Shown: positions 43,467 through 52,320, counted from the stretch's first letter. The stretch is DNA of 64,000 nt from Thermodesulfobacteriota bacterium (GCA_026415035.1 JAOAHX010000011.1:1-64000); one strand, 5' to 3'. Made by a program: numbers and translations. The notes: a model not told the origin generated them from the letters alone.

Positions 43467-44876
43467 ATGGATAAGCCGAAACCCAAGCGGATCCTCATCG
43501 TCGATGACGAGCCCGACACTGTCGAGATGATCGCGACTCTTCTGGGGCTGGAGGGCTACCAGGTCTTTTCGGCCTTTTCTGGTGAAGAGGCCATGAGGTT
43601 TCTCCAGAAGGAACGGCAGAGGTCCCTGGACGAGGGGCCGGTTGATCTGATCCTTCTCGATGTCATGTTGGGCGATGTGGATGGAAGACAACTCTGTCAG
43701 AGGATCAAAGAGGATGAGGTGATGCGGTTTATCCCCGTGATCATCCTGACCGTTCGGTCGAGCCTTCAAGATAAGCTCGAGGGACTCAGCCTCGGCGCGG
43801 ATGATTATCTGACCAAGCCTTTCATCAACGAGGAACTCTTGGCCAAGGTGCGGGTCATGCTCCGCATCAAGGACCTTCATGACGAACTGAGAAGGGAGCG
43901 GAACAAGAACATCCTCCTCACCCAGGCCCTCGAGAAACGATACAGTTACGAGAACATCATCGGCAAAAACAGCAAGATGCAGGAGATCTTTGAGCTGATC
44001 TCCGATATTTCCGGCACCGATTCCACGGTCTTGATCCAGGGGGAGAGCGGCACGGGCAAGGAACTCATCGCCAGGGCCATCCATTTTAACAGCCTGAGAA
44101 AGGACAAGCCTTTTGTCATTGCCAACTGTTCGGCCTACTCCCAGAACCTTCTCGAAAGCGAACTCTTTGGACATGAGAAGGGGGCGTTTACCGGGGCCAT
44201 TCGCCGAAAGATCGGGAGATTTGAGCTGGCCCATGGGGGAACGATCTTCCTGGACGAAATTGGCGAGATCTCACCCCCGACCCAAATCCTCCTCCTGCGC
44301 GTTTTGCAAGACCACCGGTTTGAGCGGGTGGGCGGCGAGGAGACCCTTGAGGTGGACGTGAGGGTCATCGCTGCCACCAATAAAAATTTGACCGAGGCCT
44401 TGAAGAAGGGAACGTTTCGGGAAGACCTATATTATCGGCTCAATGTAATCCCCATCTTCGTCCCGCCTCTTCGCGAGCGGAAAGACGATATCCCGTTGCT
44501 CGCCCATCACTTCCTGAAAAAGTTTTCCCAGGAGAAGGCCAAACCCATTGTCGATTTTTCCCCCGAGGTCATGGAGATCTTTTTGGCACATTCCTGGCCA
44601 GGCAACGTAAGGGAGCTGGAGAATGTCATCGAGCATGCGGTCATCATCGCCAAAAAGGAGGTCATCACACCGAAGGATCTCCCGAGGAATTTACTGCAAC
44701 ACTCGATTGATAGCGGAGAGCCTGTTACCCTTGAGGATTTTGAAAAAAACCTGATCCTGAAGACGTTGAAAGAGATGGGCTGGAATAAACATAAAGCTGC
44801 GAAAAAATTGAATATTACCCGATCCACCCTCTACGGCAAGATAAGAAAGTATGGGCTTTTAAAAGATGGAAACTGA
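43467..44876 (+). CDS. Sigma-54-dependent response regulator, NtrC family
   Basis: 469 residues in three parts. Receiver (1-125): LIVDDEPDTVEMI, phospho-acceptor Asp in LILLDVMLGDVDG, Lys in LTKPF. AAA+ (about 165-395): Walker A GESGTGKE, the sigma-54-contacting GAFTGA, Walker B GGTIFLDEIGE. Fis-type helix-turn-helix: NKHKAAKKLNITRSTLYGKI. It activates sigma-54 polymerase from upstream sites. Palindromes right after the gene and a sigma-54-type promoter at 45233-45249 are plausible targets. The partner kinase is not in the window. Confidence 0.95.
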   Translation: MDKPKPKRILIVDDEPDTVEMIATLLGLEGYQVFSAFSGEEAMRFLQKERQRSLDEGPVDLILLDVMLGDVDGRQLCQRIKEDEVMRFIPVIILTVRSSLQDKLEGLSLGADDYLTKPFINEELLAKVRVMLRIKDLHDELRRERNKNILLTQALEKRYSYENIIGKNSKMQEIFELISDISGTDSTVLIQGESGTGKELIARAIHFNSLRKDKPFVIANCSAYSQNLLESELFGHEKGAFTGAIRRKIGRFELAHGGTIFLDEIGEISPPTQILLLRVLQDHRFERVGGEETLEVDVRVIAATNKNLTEALKKGTFREDLYYRLNVIPIFVPPLRERKDDIPLLAHHFLKKFSQEKAKPIVDFSPEVMEIFLAHSWPGNVRELENVIEHAVIIAKKEVITPKDLPRNLLQHSIDSGEPVTLEDFEKNLILKTLKEMGWNKHKAAKKLNITRSTLYGKIRKYGLLKDGN

Positions 44877-44884
44877 ACCAGGGG

Positions 44885-44979
44885 TGTCTAAAATTAGACA
44901 ATAATTTAACTAATTGATTTTTAAAAATTAATTTAATGTTAAGACGGCTTTGGCATGATTTTGTGTCCGAAATTAAACA
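44885..44979. promoter_or_regulatory. Two 16-bp palindromes, candidate activator (UAS) sites
   Basis: TGTCTAAAATTAGACA at 44885-44900 is a perfect 7-base inverted repeat. TGTCCGAAATTAAACA at 44964-44979 matches it at 12 of 16 positions. They lie 250-350 bases upstream of the sigma-54-type promoter, the usual distance for enhancer sites of NtrC-type activators. The rest of 44877-45232 is A+T-rich and holds no gene I can see. Confidence 0.55.
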
Positions 44980-45232
44980 GGGCCATATTTTTACAGCCAA
45001 ACCCTGAGGTTTTGGCCTCCCCGATATGTTTCTGGATGGTCAATGAATGGAACATCTCTGGATTTCGATCCCCTTAGAAGAGGAGGGATTTAGCTTTTTA
45101 ATTTATTGAATTTATTAAAAATTTAACCTAAACGTCAAAAGTCATTCCGAACCCACCCTTTTTCCTGCCCGATCGGATAAATCGTTTCTGTTCGGATAAG
45201 CGCTCCTTACCTGAAAAAATTTGTTAAACTTT

Positions 45233-45249
45233 TTGGTATGTTTATTGCT
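45233..45249 (+). promoter_or_regulatory. Candidate sigma-54 promoter
   Basis: TTGGTATGTTTATTGCT matches the consensus YTGGCACG-N4-TTGCW with GG (45235-45236) and GC (45247-45248) exactly ten bases apart. Transcription would begin near 45260, 17 bases before ATG 45277. Confidence 0.65.
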
Positions 45250-45276
45250 AATTTTTCTTTTTTGAAGGAGGCAAAC

Positions 45277-45423
45277 ATGAAGTGCATGCGTTGCGGTGGC
45301 GTCATGGTCTACGAGAAGTTCTTCGGTATCTCCGAGGACTTCTTCGGTTGGAGATGCATCTTCTGTGGCGAGATCGTGGATAACGTTATCATCGAAAATC
45401 GCCGCGAGCAGAGGAAACGTTAG
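45277..45423 (+). CDS. Small two-Cys-pair zinc-ribbon protein
   Basis: 48 residues from ATG 45277, with GGAGG at 45267-45271. CMRCGG and CIFCGE form one zinc ribbon, spaced by FFGISEDFFGWR; a basic tail ends RREQRKR. Similar short proteins are common in Desulfobacterota, function unknown. It is the first gene after the sigma-54-type promoter, followed 53 bases later by a response regulator. Confidence 0.75.
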   Translation: MKCMRCGGVMVYEKFFGISEDFFGWRCIFCGEIVDNVIIENRREQRKR

Positions 45424-45476
45424 CTCCCTCTTTAGAGGATATTTCAAAAAAAATCGCTCTAAAGTGGGGGTAAACG

Positions 45477-45833
45477 GTGAAAGGGAAGGTCTGCATCGTC
45501 GATCATGATTTGGCCAATAGAGGGTTTTTAAGGGAATGTCTCGAAAGGGATGGTTATGAAGTTTTGGTTTTGGAAAGCGGCTCCCAGGTAAAGACCCTTT
45601 TAACACAAGAGCCCCTCAAGGTCTTCATTCTCAACATAGATACCCCTGGTGTGCGTGAAAAGGCGCTCCTGCTCGACCTGAAAAAACTAAGGCAGGTCAG
45701 AACGCTTCTGATCGTTTCAGAAAGGGGAGATCCGTTTCTCAAAGAGGCCATCGATCTGGGGGTTTATGGCTTTATCTATAAGCCCTTTGATCCGATGGAG
45801 ATCTGCACCATGGTCAGTCACCTCCTCAAGTAA
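45477..45833 (+). CDS. Single-domain response regulator
   Basis: 118 residues from GTG 45477. Receiver fold: acidic pair in VCIVDHDLANRGFL, Asp in VFILNIDTPGV, and Lys in FIYKPFDPMEI. The site Asp is shifted into a less typical NIDTPG motif, so phosphorylation should be tested. No output domain. Probably co-transcribed with the zinc-ribbon gene. Confidence 0.85.
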   Translation: MKGKVCIVDHDLANRGFLRECLERDGYEVLVLESGSQVKTLLTQEPLKVFILNIDTPGVREKALLLDLKKLRQVRTLLIVSERGDPFLKEAIDLGVYGFIYKPFDPMEICTMVSHLLK

Positions 45834-45848
45834 AGGATTGCCTCTGCA

Positions 45849-46796
45849 ATGGGAAGAGAACAGGCAAGTCCCTCCTCTTGGGAAGCGTTGTGGCGGGAGG
45901 TGCCGGAATTCCCCGGGACCCAGGCGCTTGGTTTCGAGCACAAACCCCTCCTGACCCACCTCTTTCGTACCTACCCCCCTCTCATCTCTGAATTTACCTT
46001 CACCAACCTTTTCATCTGGCGGCAGGCCTACCGGATTCAACTCTCCCGCTACAGAGGGTTTCTCTGCCTCCTCGCCGAGAAAGGAGGTTCCTCTTTTTTC
46101 TTCCCCCCCATCGGAGAGGGGGATCTGGTCGATTGCTGCCGAATGCTGCTGCGGACGATGGCGGGGCAAGGGAGGGTGGCCCAAATCGCCCGCGTCCCTG
46201 AGAAGACGCTTTCCCTTTTCGATTGGGAGGCCGAGGGTTTCGCCCTCGAATATGATCGAGACAACTCGGATTATGTTTACTCTGTGGAGGACCTGGTCTA
46301 CCTGCGGGGGAGGAAGTATCACCGGAAAAGAAACCATATCAAGCGCTTTAAAGAACAGTACCCTCATCAATATGTCCCTCTGACCCCTGATCTGATCTCG
46401 CAATGTCTGGACCTTCAGGCAAGCTGGTGTGACCTCAAACATTGCGAGGCCGATCCGGGTCTGAGCCAGGAATTCCTTGCGATCAAGGAGGCCTTGGCCC
46501 ATTTTGAGGCCTTGGAGATCCAAGGCGGAGCGATCCTGATCGACGGGAAGGTCGAGGCCTTCACCTTAGGCGAGCCCCTCAACCCGGACACGGTCGTCAT
46601 CCACATCGAGAAGGCCAACCCCGCCTTTGACGGGCTCTACCCCGCCCTCAACCAGGCGTTTTTAGAGCACCAATGGACCTCCTTCACCTACGTCAACCGG
46701 GAACAGGATTTAGGGGAGGAGGGGTTGAGAAGGGCCAAGGAATCCTATTTCCCTCATCATATGGTTCATAAGTATTCCCTGTCGCTGAAAGGGTAA
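45849..46796 (+). CDS. DUF2156 (phosphatidylglycerol lysyltransferase-like GNAT fold) protein
   Basis: 315 residues. FEHKPLLTHLFRTYPPLISEF then TFTNLFIWR near the start, DYVYSVEDLVYLRGRKYHRK and KRNHIKRFKEQYP in the middle, and AFTLGEPLNPDTVVIHIEKA are family features. The fold is related to the C-terminal domain of MprF aminoacyl-phospholipid synthases, but no membrane part exists. Substrate unknown. Confidence 0.85.
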   Translation: MGREQASPSSWEALWREVPEFPGTQALGFEHKPLLTHLFRTYPPLISEFTFTNLFIWRQAYRIQLSRYRGFLCLLAEKGGSSFFFPPIGEGDLVDCCRMLLRTMAGQGRVAQIARVPEKTLSLFDWEAEGFALEYDRDNSDYVYSVEDLVYLRGRKYHRKRNHIKRFKEQYPHQYVPLTPDLISQCLDLQASWCDLKHCEADPGLSQEFLAIKEALAHFEALEIQGGAILIDGKVEAFTLGEPLNPDTVVIHIEKANPAFDGLYPALNQAFLEHQWTSFTYVNREQDLGEEGLRRAKESYFPHHMVHKYSLSLKG

Positions 46797-46825
46797 ACAG
46801 GCAGAAGGATTGAAAGGAGATCTCC

Positions 46826-47035
46826 ATGGAGAAGAAACGGATCAAAGTCAAAACCTTTACGACGGAATTGAGGATATTCAAGACGATCAAAGAGATAAAG
46901 GCCTTGGATGAGGAGGTCAACCGGTTTCTCGAAAAGAACCGGATCAAGAATGTCATCTCCGTCAGTGACACGACCACCACGGACAACACCGGCGCCACCA
47001 TCGGGCTGATACGGGTCTTGACCTACGAAGCCTGA
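46826..47035 (+). CDS. Small conserved-looking protein of unknown function
   Basis: 69 residues, ATG 46826 with AAAGGAG at 46812-46818. Charged helical first half (FKTIKEIKALDEEVNRFLEK) then a Thr-rich strand segment (VISVSDTTTTDNTGATIG) ending in IRVLTYEA. No domain recognised; the segment order suggests a small alpha/beta fold. Lies 29 bases after the DUF2156 gene. Confidence 0.65.
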   Translation: MEKKRIKVKTFTTELRIFKTIKEIKALDEEVNRFLEKNRIKNVISVSDTTTTDNTGATIGLIRVLTYEA

Positions 47036-47166
47036 TCCTCCCTCCCAATGGGCTGACGAAAAAAGCAAAGAAAGTTTTTTAAAAACATGTTAAAATTTCG
47101 TCTAACCCCGTTTCGACGAAAAGGGAGATGTTCGATGGATCGTCTGGAAACGCTTCAAGGGAGGAA

Positions 47167-47427
47167 ATGGCGATGACCCGGTGGGAATATGAGATCACCC
47201 TCCACCAAATCCCCGAAACCCCTCAAGCTAGCCAAGAACAGGTCATCCAATGCGACCAGGACGGTCTGTGTTTCGTCCACGACACCTTCCGGTCCGGCAT
47301 CCAATGGCTTGAGACCCTATTCAAAAAGAGGGGCGAGGAGGGATGGGAGCTGGTGCAATCCGGTTACCACCGGCGAGAACTCCTGTGCATATGGAAGAAA
47401 CCCCGCAATCCCGCGAAGGCGGATTGA
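47167..47427 (+). CDS. DUF4177-like small protein
   Basis: 86 residues from ATG 47167, preceded by GGGAGG (47158-47163); the frame is open back to 47128. TRWEYEITL at the start and GEEGWELVQSGYHRRELLCIWKKP at its end (two parts: GEEGWELVQ, ELLCIWKKP) are the DUF4177 pattern. Function unknown. Its end overlaps the methyltransferase start by 37 bases. Confidence 0.75.
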   Translation: MAMTRWEYEITLHQIPETPQASQEQVIQCDQDGLCFVHDTFRSGIQWLETLFKKRGEEGWELVQSGYHRRELLCIWKKPRNPAKAD

Positions 47428-48626
47428 AGGCGTTCATCCTCTCCCGTCTCGAAGCGGAGGGGCCTGTCCCTTTTGCTCAATTCATGGAATGGTGTCTATA
47501 TCACCCCCAATATGGATATTACCGGTCAGGCCAGGTCAGAGCGGGGAAGGGGGGGGATTATTATACAGCCCCCTGTGTCCATCCCCTTTTCGGAGGAATG
47601 GTTGCAAGACAGCTCTCCCAGATGGCCGATGGGATGGGCCAGGGACCTTTTGAGGTACTCGAGATCGGAGGGGGCAGGGGGTTTCTCTGTCTGGATATCT
47701 TAACGTGGGCCCGGGAGAAGATTCCGGAGTTCTTCCGTCGTCTTCGCTATCTTCTCCTTGAAACGAATTCCCATCTCATAGAGGAGCAGCGGGATCGCCT
47801 CTCCTCTTTTGAAAAAGAGGGGCGGGTCGCTTGGATCGATCCCGAAACTTTCGAAAAGGGAGTCCATCGCCTCACCGGCTGCGTGCTCTCCAACGAACTG
47901 ATAGACGCCTTTCCGGTTCATCGAGTGGTGATGGAGGGGGGCCGCTTGAAAGAGATTTACGTCACCCAAGATCGAGGCGAATTGAAGGAAGTGTTGGGCG
48001 AACCCTCTGACCCGGCCCTCCTGACCTACTTTGATTCCTTAGGGATTCGTCTGCCGGAGGGGTATCGGACGGAGGTCAATCTCAGGGCGCTCCGCTGGAT
48101 GGAGAACGTCGGCCGGTTTCTCGATAGGGGCTTCGTCCTGACGATCGATTATGGTTACTTGGCGGAAGAACGCTATGCCCCCCATCGCTGTCACGGGACG
48201 CTGCTCGGTTACTTTCGACATCGAACTTCGTCCAATCCTTACCAGCATCTGGGGGAACAGGATCTCACCTCCCATGTCAATTTTACCGACCTCATCCGAA
48301 AGGGAGAGGAGGTGGGCCTCCGTTTCCTCGGCCTCGTCCCGCAATACCGGTTTCTCATCGCCCTCGGCATACTCCAGGAAGCCGACTTCCTCGGACAGGA
48401 TCTCTCGAATCTGGAGGGATTGAAGATGAGGCTCTCCCTGATGCATTTGATCGAACCTGAAGCAGGGATGGGGGAGAGTTATCAGGTGTTGATCCAGGGG
48501 AAGGGGGTGGGGCAACCCCACCTCGATGGATTGAGAGACCTCGAGACCATTCCCTGGCCGGATTTGTCTCCAGATGTCCCCCTTCGCTCCCCAAAGCCGA
48601 TCACGCCAGAAAGGGGTTCCCCGTGA
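47391..48626 (+). CDS. MidA/NDUFAF7-type SAM-dependent methyltransferase
   Basis: 411 residues from ATG 47391. PVPFAQFMEWCLYHPQYGYY is the family start; VLEIGGGRGFLCLDIL binds SAM; CVLSNELIDAFPVHRV and VLTIDYGYLAEE follow. In mitochondria the homologue methylates an arginine of complex I; the bacterial target is unknown. First gene of a run in which each stop overlaps the next start (GTGA/ATGA), linking it to the 2-oxoacid oxidoreductase genes. Confidence 0.88.
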   Translation: MEETPQSREGGLKAFILSRLEAEGPVPFAQFMEWCLYHPQYGYYRSGQVRAGKGGDYYTAPCVHPLFGGMVARQLSQMADGMGQGPFEVLEIGGGRGFLCLDILTWAREKIPEFFRRLRYLLLETNSHLIEEQRDRLSSFEKEGRVAWIDPETFEKGVHRLTGCVLSNELIDAFPVHRVVMEGGRLKEIYVTQDRGELKEVLGEPSDPALLTYFDSLGIRLPEGYRTEVNLRALRWMENVGRFLDRGFVLTIDYGYLAEERYAPHRCHGTLLGYFRHRTSSNPYQHLGEQDLTSHVNFTDLIRKGEEVGLRFLGLVPQYRFLIALGILQEADFLGQDLSNLEGLKMRLSLMHLIEPEAGMGESYQVLIQGKGVGQPHLDGLRDLETIPWPDLSPDVPLRSPKPITPERGSP

Positions 48627-49201
48627 AGGTCCTGGGAATCTTCGGAAGTCCGAGAAGGGGAGGGAATACCGAGCTCCTGCTGGAGGAGACCTTGAAGGCC
48701 GCGGAAGGAGAAGGGGCGGAGGTGGATCGTCTCTATATCGTCGACTATGTCATCACCCCCTGTACGGAGTGTCACGGATGCGATGAAACCGGCCATTGCG
48801 TCATCCTGGACGACATGGAGAAGATCTATCCCAGACTGATCGATTCGGATGTCATCGTCCTGGCTTCGCCCATCTTCTTTTACGGGGTGACGGCCTGGGT
48901 CAAGGCCCTGATCGACCGCTCCCAGGCCCTCTGGGCGAGGAAGTATCTCACCCAAGATCCGGGCCTCGGGAAGGAGGGAAGGAGGAGGAAGGGGTTTTTC
49001 ATCTCCGTGGGTGCAACCAAAGGGAAGAGGGTTTTCGAGGGGGCCATCCTCACAGTTAAATATTTCTTCGATACCTTCAATGCGGAGTATGCAGGGGAGC
49101 TTCTCTTTCGAGGGGTTGACGGAAAAGGCGAGATCCTCAAATACCCCGAAGCCCTTCAGCAGGCCTTTGAAGCCGGAAGGCGTCTGGTCCGAGATCGATG
49201 A
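48623..49201 (+). CDS. NADPH-dependent FMN reductase / iron-sulfur flavoprotein-like
   Basis: 192 residues from GTG 48623 (overlaps the previous stop). KVLGIFGSPRRGGNTELLL binds the FMN phosphate; VLASPIFFYGVTAWVKALIDR is the second flavin contact. CTECHGCDETGHC could bind a metal or Fe-S cluster, as in iron-sulfur flavoproteins. May provide or accept electrons with the downstream oxidoreductase. Confidence 0.87.
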   Translation: MKVLGIFGSPRRGGNTELLLEETLKAAEGEGAEVDRLYIVDYVITPCTECHGCDETGHCVILDDMEKIYPRLIDSDVIVLASPIFFYGVTAWVKALIDRSQALWARKYLTQDPGLGKEGRRRKGFFISVGATKGKRVFEGAILTVKYFFDTFNAEYAGELLFRGVDGKGEILKYPEALQQAFEAGRRLVRDR

Positions 49202-49392
49202 AGCCTCGTCTCAATGTCCTTTGGAATGAAGATTACTGCAAACGCTGTATCCTCTGCGTGGAGGTCTGTCCTGTCGGCGTCCTCTCTCTGGAACGGGATG
49301 AGATCGTCGAGAAACCGGGATGTATCCGGTGCTATCAGTGCGAACGCTATTGTCCCGACATCGCCATCGAGGTGATGGAAGAGGCAAGATGA
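49198..49392 (+). CDS. korD: 2 x 4Fe-4S ferredoxin, KorD-type delta subunit
   Basis: 64 residues, ATG 49198 overlapping the previous stop. Two cluster motifs: CKRCILCVEVCP and CIRCYQCERYCP. Small ferredoxins of this kind form the delta subunit of 2-oxoacid:ferredoxin oxidoreductases; the next gene is the alpha subunit, overlapping by ATGA. Confidence 0.9.
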   Translation: MKPRLNVLWNEDYCKRCILCVEVCPVGVLSLERDEIVEKPGCIRCYQCERYCPDIAIEVMEEAR

Positions 49393-50429
49393 GACAACTC
49401 CTTTCAGGAAATGACGGGATCTTCCGGGGAGCCCTCCGGGCAGGGGCGACCTACTTCGCGGGCTACCCGATCACGCCCACCTCCGAGATCCTCCAACAGG
49501 CGGCCCTTCGGGCCGAGGAGGATCCGGAATTTAAGTTCTTTCAGGCAGAGGACGAGATCGCCGCCGCCATTGCCACCATCTCAGCCTCTCTTGCAGGCGC
49601 CAAGTCCTTCACGGCCACCTCGGGACCCGGATTTTCTCTCATGCAGGAGGCGATTGGATGGGGCCATGCAGTGGAGGCGCCCTGCGTCATTGTCAATTCG
49701 ATGAGGGTGGGGCCGTCGACGGGAATGCCCACCCAGCCGGCCCAGTCCGACCTGCTCCAGATCAAAGGGGGGAGCGCCGGAGACTATTACCCGATCGCCT
49801 TTTATCCCAATTCCGTTGAAGAGGCCTTCAGACTGACGGTCATCGCCTTCAATGCCGCAGAGGAGTCCCTCTCTCCGGTGGTCCTTCTTTCCGATGCCTT
49901 CCTGTCCCATCTTTATGAGGTTGTGGATCTGGAGGCCATCGAGATCGAAGTGGCTTCCCGTAGGAAAGAACCCCTGGGCCGGGGCCAGAGGCTCTTTACC
50001 GGAACGGCTCACGACCGGATGGGAAACGTGAAGACGAACGACCCAGAGGCCTACCGGGATTGGCTGGGTGATCTGAAGGCAAGACATCTCAAGGTCGCCG
50101 AAAAGTATCCCCTCTTCGAATACCTACCCCGTCAGGATTCGGATACCTTGCTCATCGCCTTCGGGATCACCTCGAGGATCCTCTCCCCCTTGAAAGAACG
50201 CTTCTCCCTCTTCAGACCGGTTCGAATCTATCCCGTCCTGGAAAAGGAATTGAGGGAGGTGACCGAACCTTACCGACACGTCATCGTCATCGAAGGCAAC
50301 GATGGACAGTATGCCTCCTGGGTGGAATGGGCCACCGGTCGGAGGGTGATGCGGGTTGCGTGCCTGGGAGGGGGGTTCAGACTTCGTTGGATCACCGCTC
50401 AGATCGAGGAGCGATTGAAGGGAAGATGA
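49389..50429 (+). CDS. korA: 2-oxoacid:ferredoxin oxidoreductase alpha subunit
   Basis: 346 residues from ATG 49389. GYPITPTSEILQQAA and FQAEDEIAAAIATISASLAG are the pyrimidine-binding-domain signatures, with TATSGPGFSLMQEAIG. Resembles 2-oxoglutarate oxidoreductases (KorA/OorA). Converts 2-oxoglutarate to succinyl-CoA with reduced ferredoxin, or the reverse in CO2 fixation. Substrate assignment is by resemblance only. Confidence 0.91.
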   Translation: MRQLLSGNDGIFRGALRAGATYFAGYPITPTSEILQQAALRAEEDPEFKFFQAEDEIAAAIATISASLAGAKSFTATSGPGFSLMQEAIGWGHAVEAPCVIVNSMRVGPSTGMPTQPAQSDLLQIKGGSAGDYYPIAFYPNSVEEAFRLTVIAFNAAEESLSPVVLLSDAFLSHLYEVVDLEAIEIEVASRRKEPLGRGQRLFTGTAHDRMGNVKTNDPEAYRDWLGDLKARHLKVAEKYPLFEYLPRQDSDTLLIAFGITSRILSPLKERFSLFRPVRIYPVLEKELREVTEPYRHVIVIEGNDGQYASWVEWATGRRVMRVACLGGGFRLRWITAQIEERLKGR

Positions 50430-51475
50430 TCGATCGGTCTTATAAAGAGCTTCTGAAATTGAGACGGTTTCCCCATACCTGGTGTCCGGGGTGCGGGATC
50501 GGCGCGGTTTTGAAGAACGTCGCGATGGGCTTGAAAGAGCTGGGCTGGGACCATCGAAATACGGTGGTGGTCTCCGGGATCGGATGTTCGGGGAGGATGG
50601 GCGGGTATATGAACCTCGATGCGGTCCATACGCCCCATGGAAGGGCCCTCATCGCTGCGGAGGCCATCAAAAGGGTCCGGCCCGATCTGAACGTCATCGT
50701 GCTTTCGGGAGATGGTGACCTTGCCAGCATCGGCGGAAATCATCTCCTCCATGTGTCAAGGAGAAATCCGAATATCACCGTCTTCTGCAACGACAACGAG
50801 ATCTATGGGTTGACGGGCGGCCAGGCCGGGCCCACCACCCCCAGAGGGACGAAGACCATCACCTCCCCCCGTGGAGAACCCTTCTCCCCCCTCCGCCTGA
50901 ATCGCCTCCTGACAAGCCAGGCCCCCTATTTCTATGCCAGGACCACCGTCTATCATCTCAACCATTTCAAGACCTGCATCCGGGAAGCCTTGCTCTGGGA
51001 GGGATTTAGCTTCGTCGACATCATCAGCGACTGCATCGAACTCAACGGAAGGAGACTGGGATTCAAAACGGCCTTTCAGATGTTTAAATGGTTCGAAGAA
51101 CGGTTCCACATCGTCGAAGGGGCGAGAGATCGCTTGGGAGACGACGAGCTCGGGATCGCCAAAAAGGCGAGGGAGGTCGAGGCCGAGGTAAAGCCCGAGG
51201 AAAAGGTGGAGGAAAGAAAGGAGATTCCGGAAAAGGACCTTAGGGGATTTAGCTTAGAGGAACTCCGGGAGTTCGATGGAACCCAGGGAAGGCCCATCTA
51301 TGTCGGTTATAAGGGAAAGGTCTACGATCTTTCATCGAGTCCCCTTTTTCAGGGGGAGAAGAGGATGCGGTGCCACCTCGCGGGTCAGGACCTGACCCAC
51401 GAGATCGACCTTGCGCCCCATGGGGAGGAGCTGATTTTCAGATTTCCTGTTGTCGGGAGGCTGAAAGAGGGATAA
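50426..51475 (+). CDS. korB: 2-oxoacid:ferredoxin oxidoreductase beta subunit fused to a cytochrome b5-like domain
   Basis: 349 residues from ATG 50426 (ATGA overlap). The TPP part (1-240) has WCPGCGIGAVLKNV, VLSGDGDLASIGGNHLLH and CNDNEIYGLTGGQ. After a charged linker (about 245-272, Lys/Glu-rich) a second domain (275-349) reads FSLEELREFDGTQGRPIYV, GKVYDLSSSPLF, and CHLAGQDLTHEIDLAPHGEE. This is the pattern of small prokaryotic cytochrome b5-like haem proteins, with candidate axial ligands H317 and H332. KorB is normally about 260-290 residues without it, so this is a fusion. Confidence 0.9.
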   Translation: MIDRSYKELLKLRRFPHTWCPGCGIGAVLKNVAMGLKELGWDHRNTVVVSGIGCSGRMGGYMNLDAVHTPHGRALIAAEAIKRVRPDLNVIVLSGDGDLASIGGNHLLHVSRRNPNITVFCNDNEIYGLTGGQAGPTTPRGTKTITSPRGEPFSPLRLNRLLTSQAPYFYARTTVYHLNHFKTCIREALLWEGFSFVDIISDCIELNGRRLGFKTAFQMFKWFEERFHIVEGARDRLGDDELGIAKKAREVEAEVKPEEKVEERKEIPEKDLRGFSLEELREFDGTQGRPIYVGYKGKVYDLSSSPLFQGEKRMRCHLAGQDLTHEIDLAPHGEELIFRFPVVGRLKEG

Positions 51476-51600
51476 GTCGAGGCCAAACAATACCCCCCCG
51501 CTCTCCCTCTTCAATAACGAGGGGCTCGGGAGGTTGTGATCTTTGGGGTATTGGAAGACAAGAAGAGCGAAGTCTCAGGAAGGTTGAAGGGAAGACGGGA

Positions 51601-52083
51601 ATGAAACGGATCGTTTTTGCAGGCATCGGCGGTCAATCGGTCAGGGTCATCTCCCATGTCTTGGCCATGGCCCTGAAGGAATTGGGTTATGAGGTGGCCC
51701 TCCTCTACGACTACGACTCCTCCATCCGGAACCAGAGGATCTCGGCCTACCTCACCTATGACCGGAAACCGATCGAAAATCCGTTGATCGAGGAGGCGGA
51801 CATCCTCATTCGCCTCCACCAGAGGGGGGACCAACTCATCGCCCAGAAGACGATCTGCGACACGGGACTCTGTTCGGATGAAGAAATCCCCTTCGGAATG
51901 ATGGGGATCGAAAAATTCGGCCAGGCCATTTTCGGCAACATGATCGCCCTGGGGCGTCTCTTCCGGTTGATCGAACTCGACATCAGCCACATCGAACTCG
52001 AGAAACTTCTGCCTCGTTCGTACGTGAAGGAGAACTTGAAGGCCATCCAAATGGGTTATGACCTCAACCTGTATGAAGATTGA
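51601..52083 (+). CDS. korC: 2-oxoacid:ferredoxin oxidoreductase gamma subunit
   Basis: 160 residues from ATG 51601. KRIVFAGIGGQSVRVISHVL is the POR/KOR gamma signature (usually GxGGQGV). YDSSIRNQRISAYL and MIALGRLFRLI follow. Shorter than average (about 180). Separated from korB by 125 bases, with AAGGGAAGACGGGAATG as ribosome site. Confidence 0.87.
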   Translation: MKRIVFAGIGGQSVRVISHVLAMALKELGYEVALLYDYDSSIRNQRISAYLTYDRKPIENPLIEEADILIRLHQRGDQLIAQKTICDTGLCSDEEIPFGMMGIEKFGQAIFGNMIALGRLFRLIELDISHIELEKLLPRSYVKENLKAIQMGYDLNLYED

Positions 52084-52134
52084 TTGTCTCATCCGGAGAA
52101 AAAGGGGTGAGGGGGAAGAAAGGAGGTGATCCGC

Positions 52135-52320
52135 GTGACCCAATGGCAATGTACCAATTGCGGCTATACCTTCGGAGCCGAGACCACGCCTGAAAGGTGC
52201 CCATCCTGTCAACAGGCCTGTACCTTCAACAACGTGACCTGTTATATTCCGGACTGCGGGGGGCCTGGAAATATCGATCCCAGGTTGATGGGCAAACAGG
52301 AGAAACCGGTTAAGGAATAG
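52135..52320 (+). CDS. Rubredoxin-like small metal-binding protein
   Basis: 61 residues from GTG 52135; AAAGGAGGTGAT (52119-52130) is a near-perfect anti-rRNA match and rules out the GTG at 52126. WQCTNCGYTF and CPSCQQAC form the rubredoxin-type CxxC pair; NNVTCYIPDCGGPGNIDP adds two more Cys. Similar proteins follow kor genes or rubrerythrins in anaerobes. Probably an electron carrier. Confidence 0.75.
   Translation: MTQWQCTNCGYTFGAETTPERCPSCQQACTFNNVTCYIPDCGGPGNIDPRLMGKQEKPVKE

Noticed and set aside
44950-44970. Second sigma-54-like motif (TTTGGCATGATTTTGTG)
   Set aside because: GG is followed ten bases later by TG, not GC, so the -12 element is missing.
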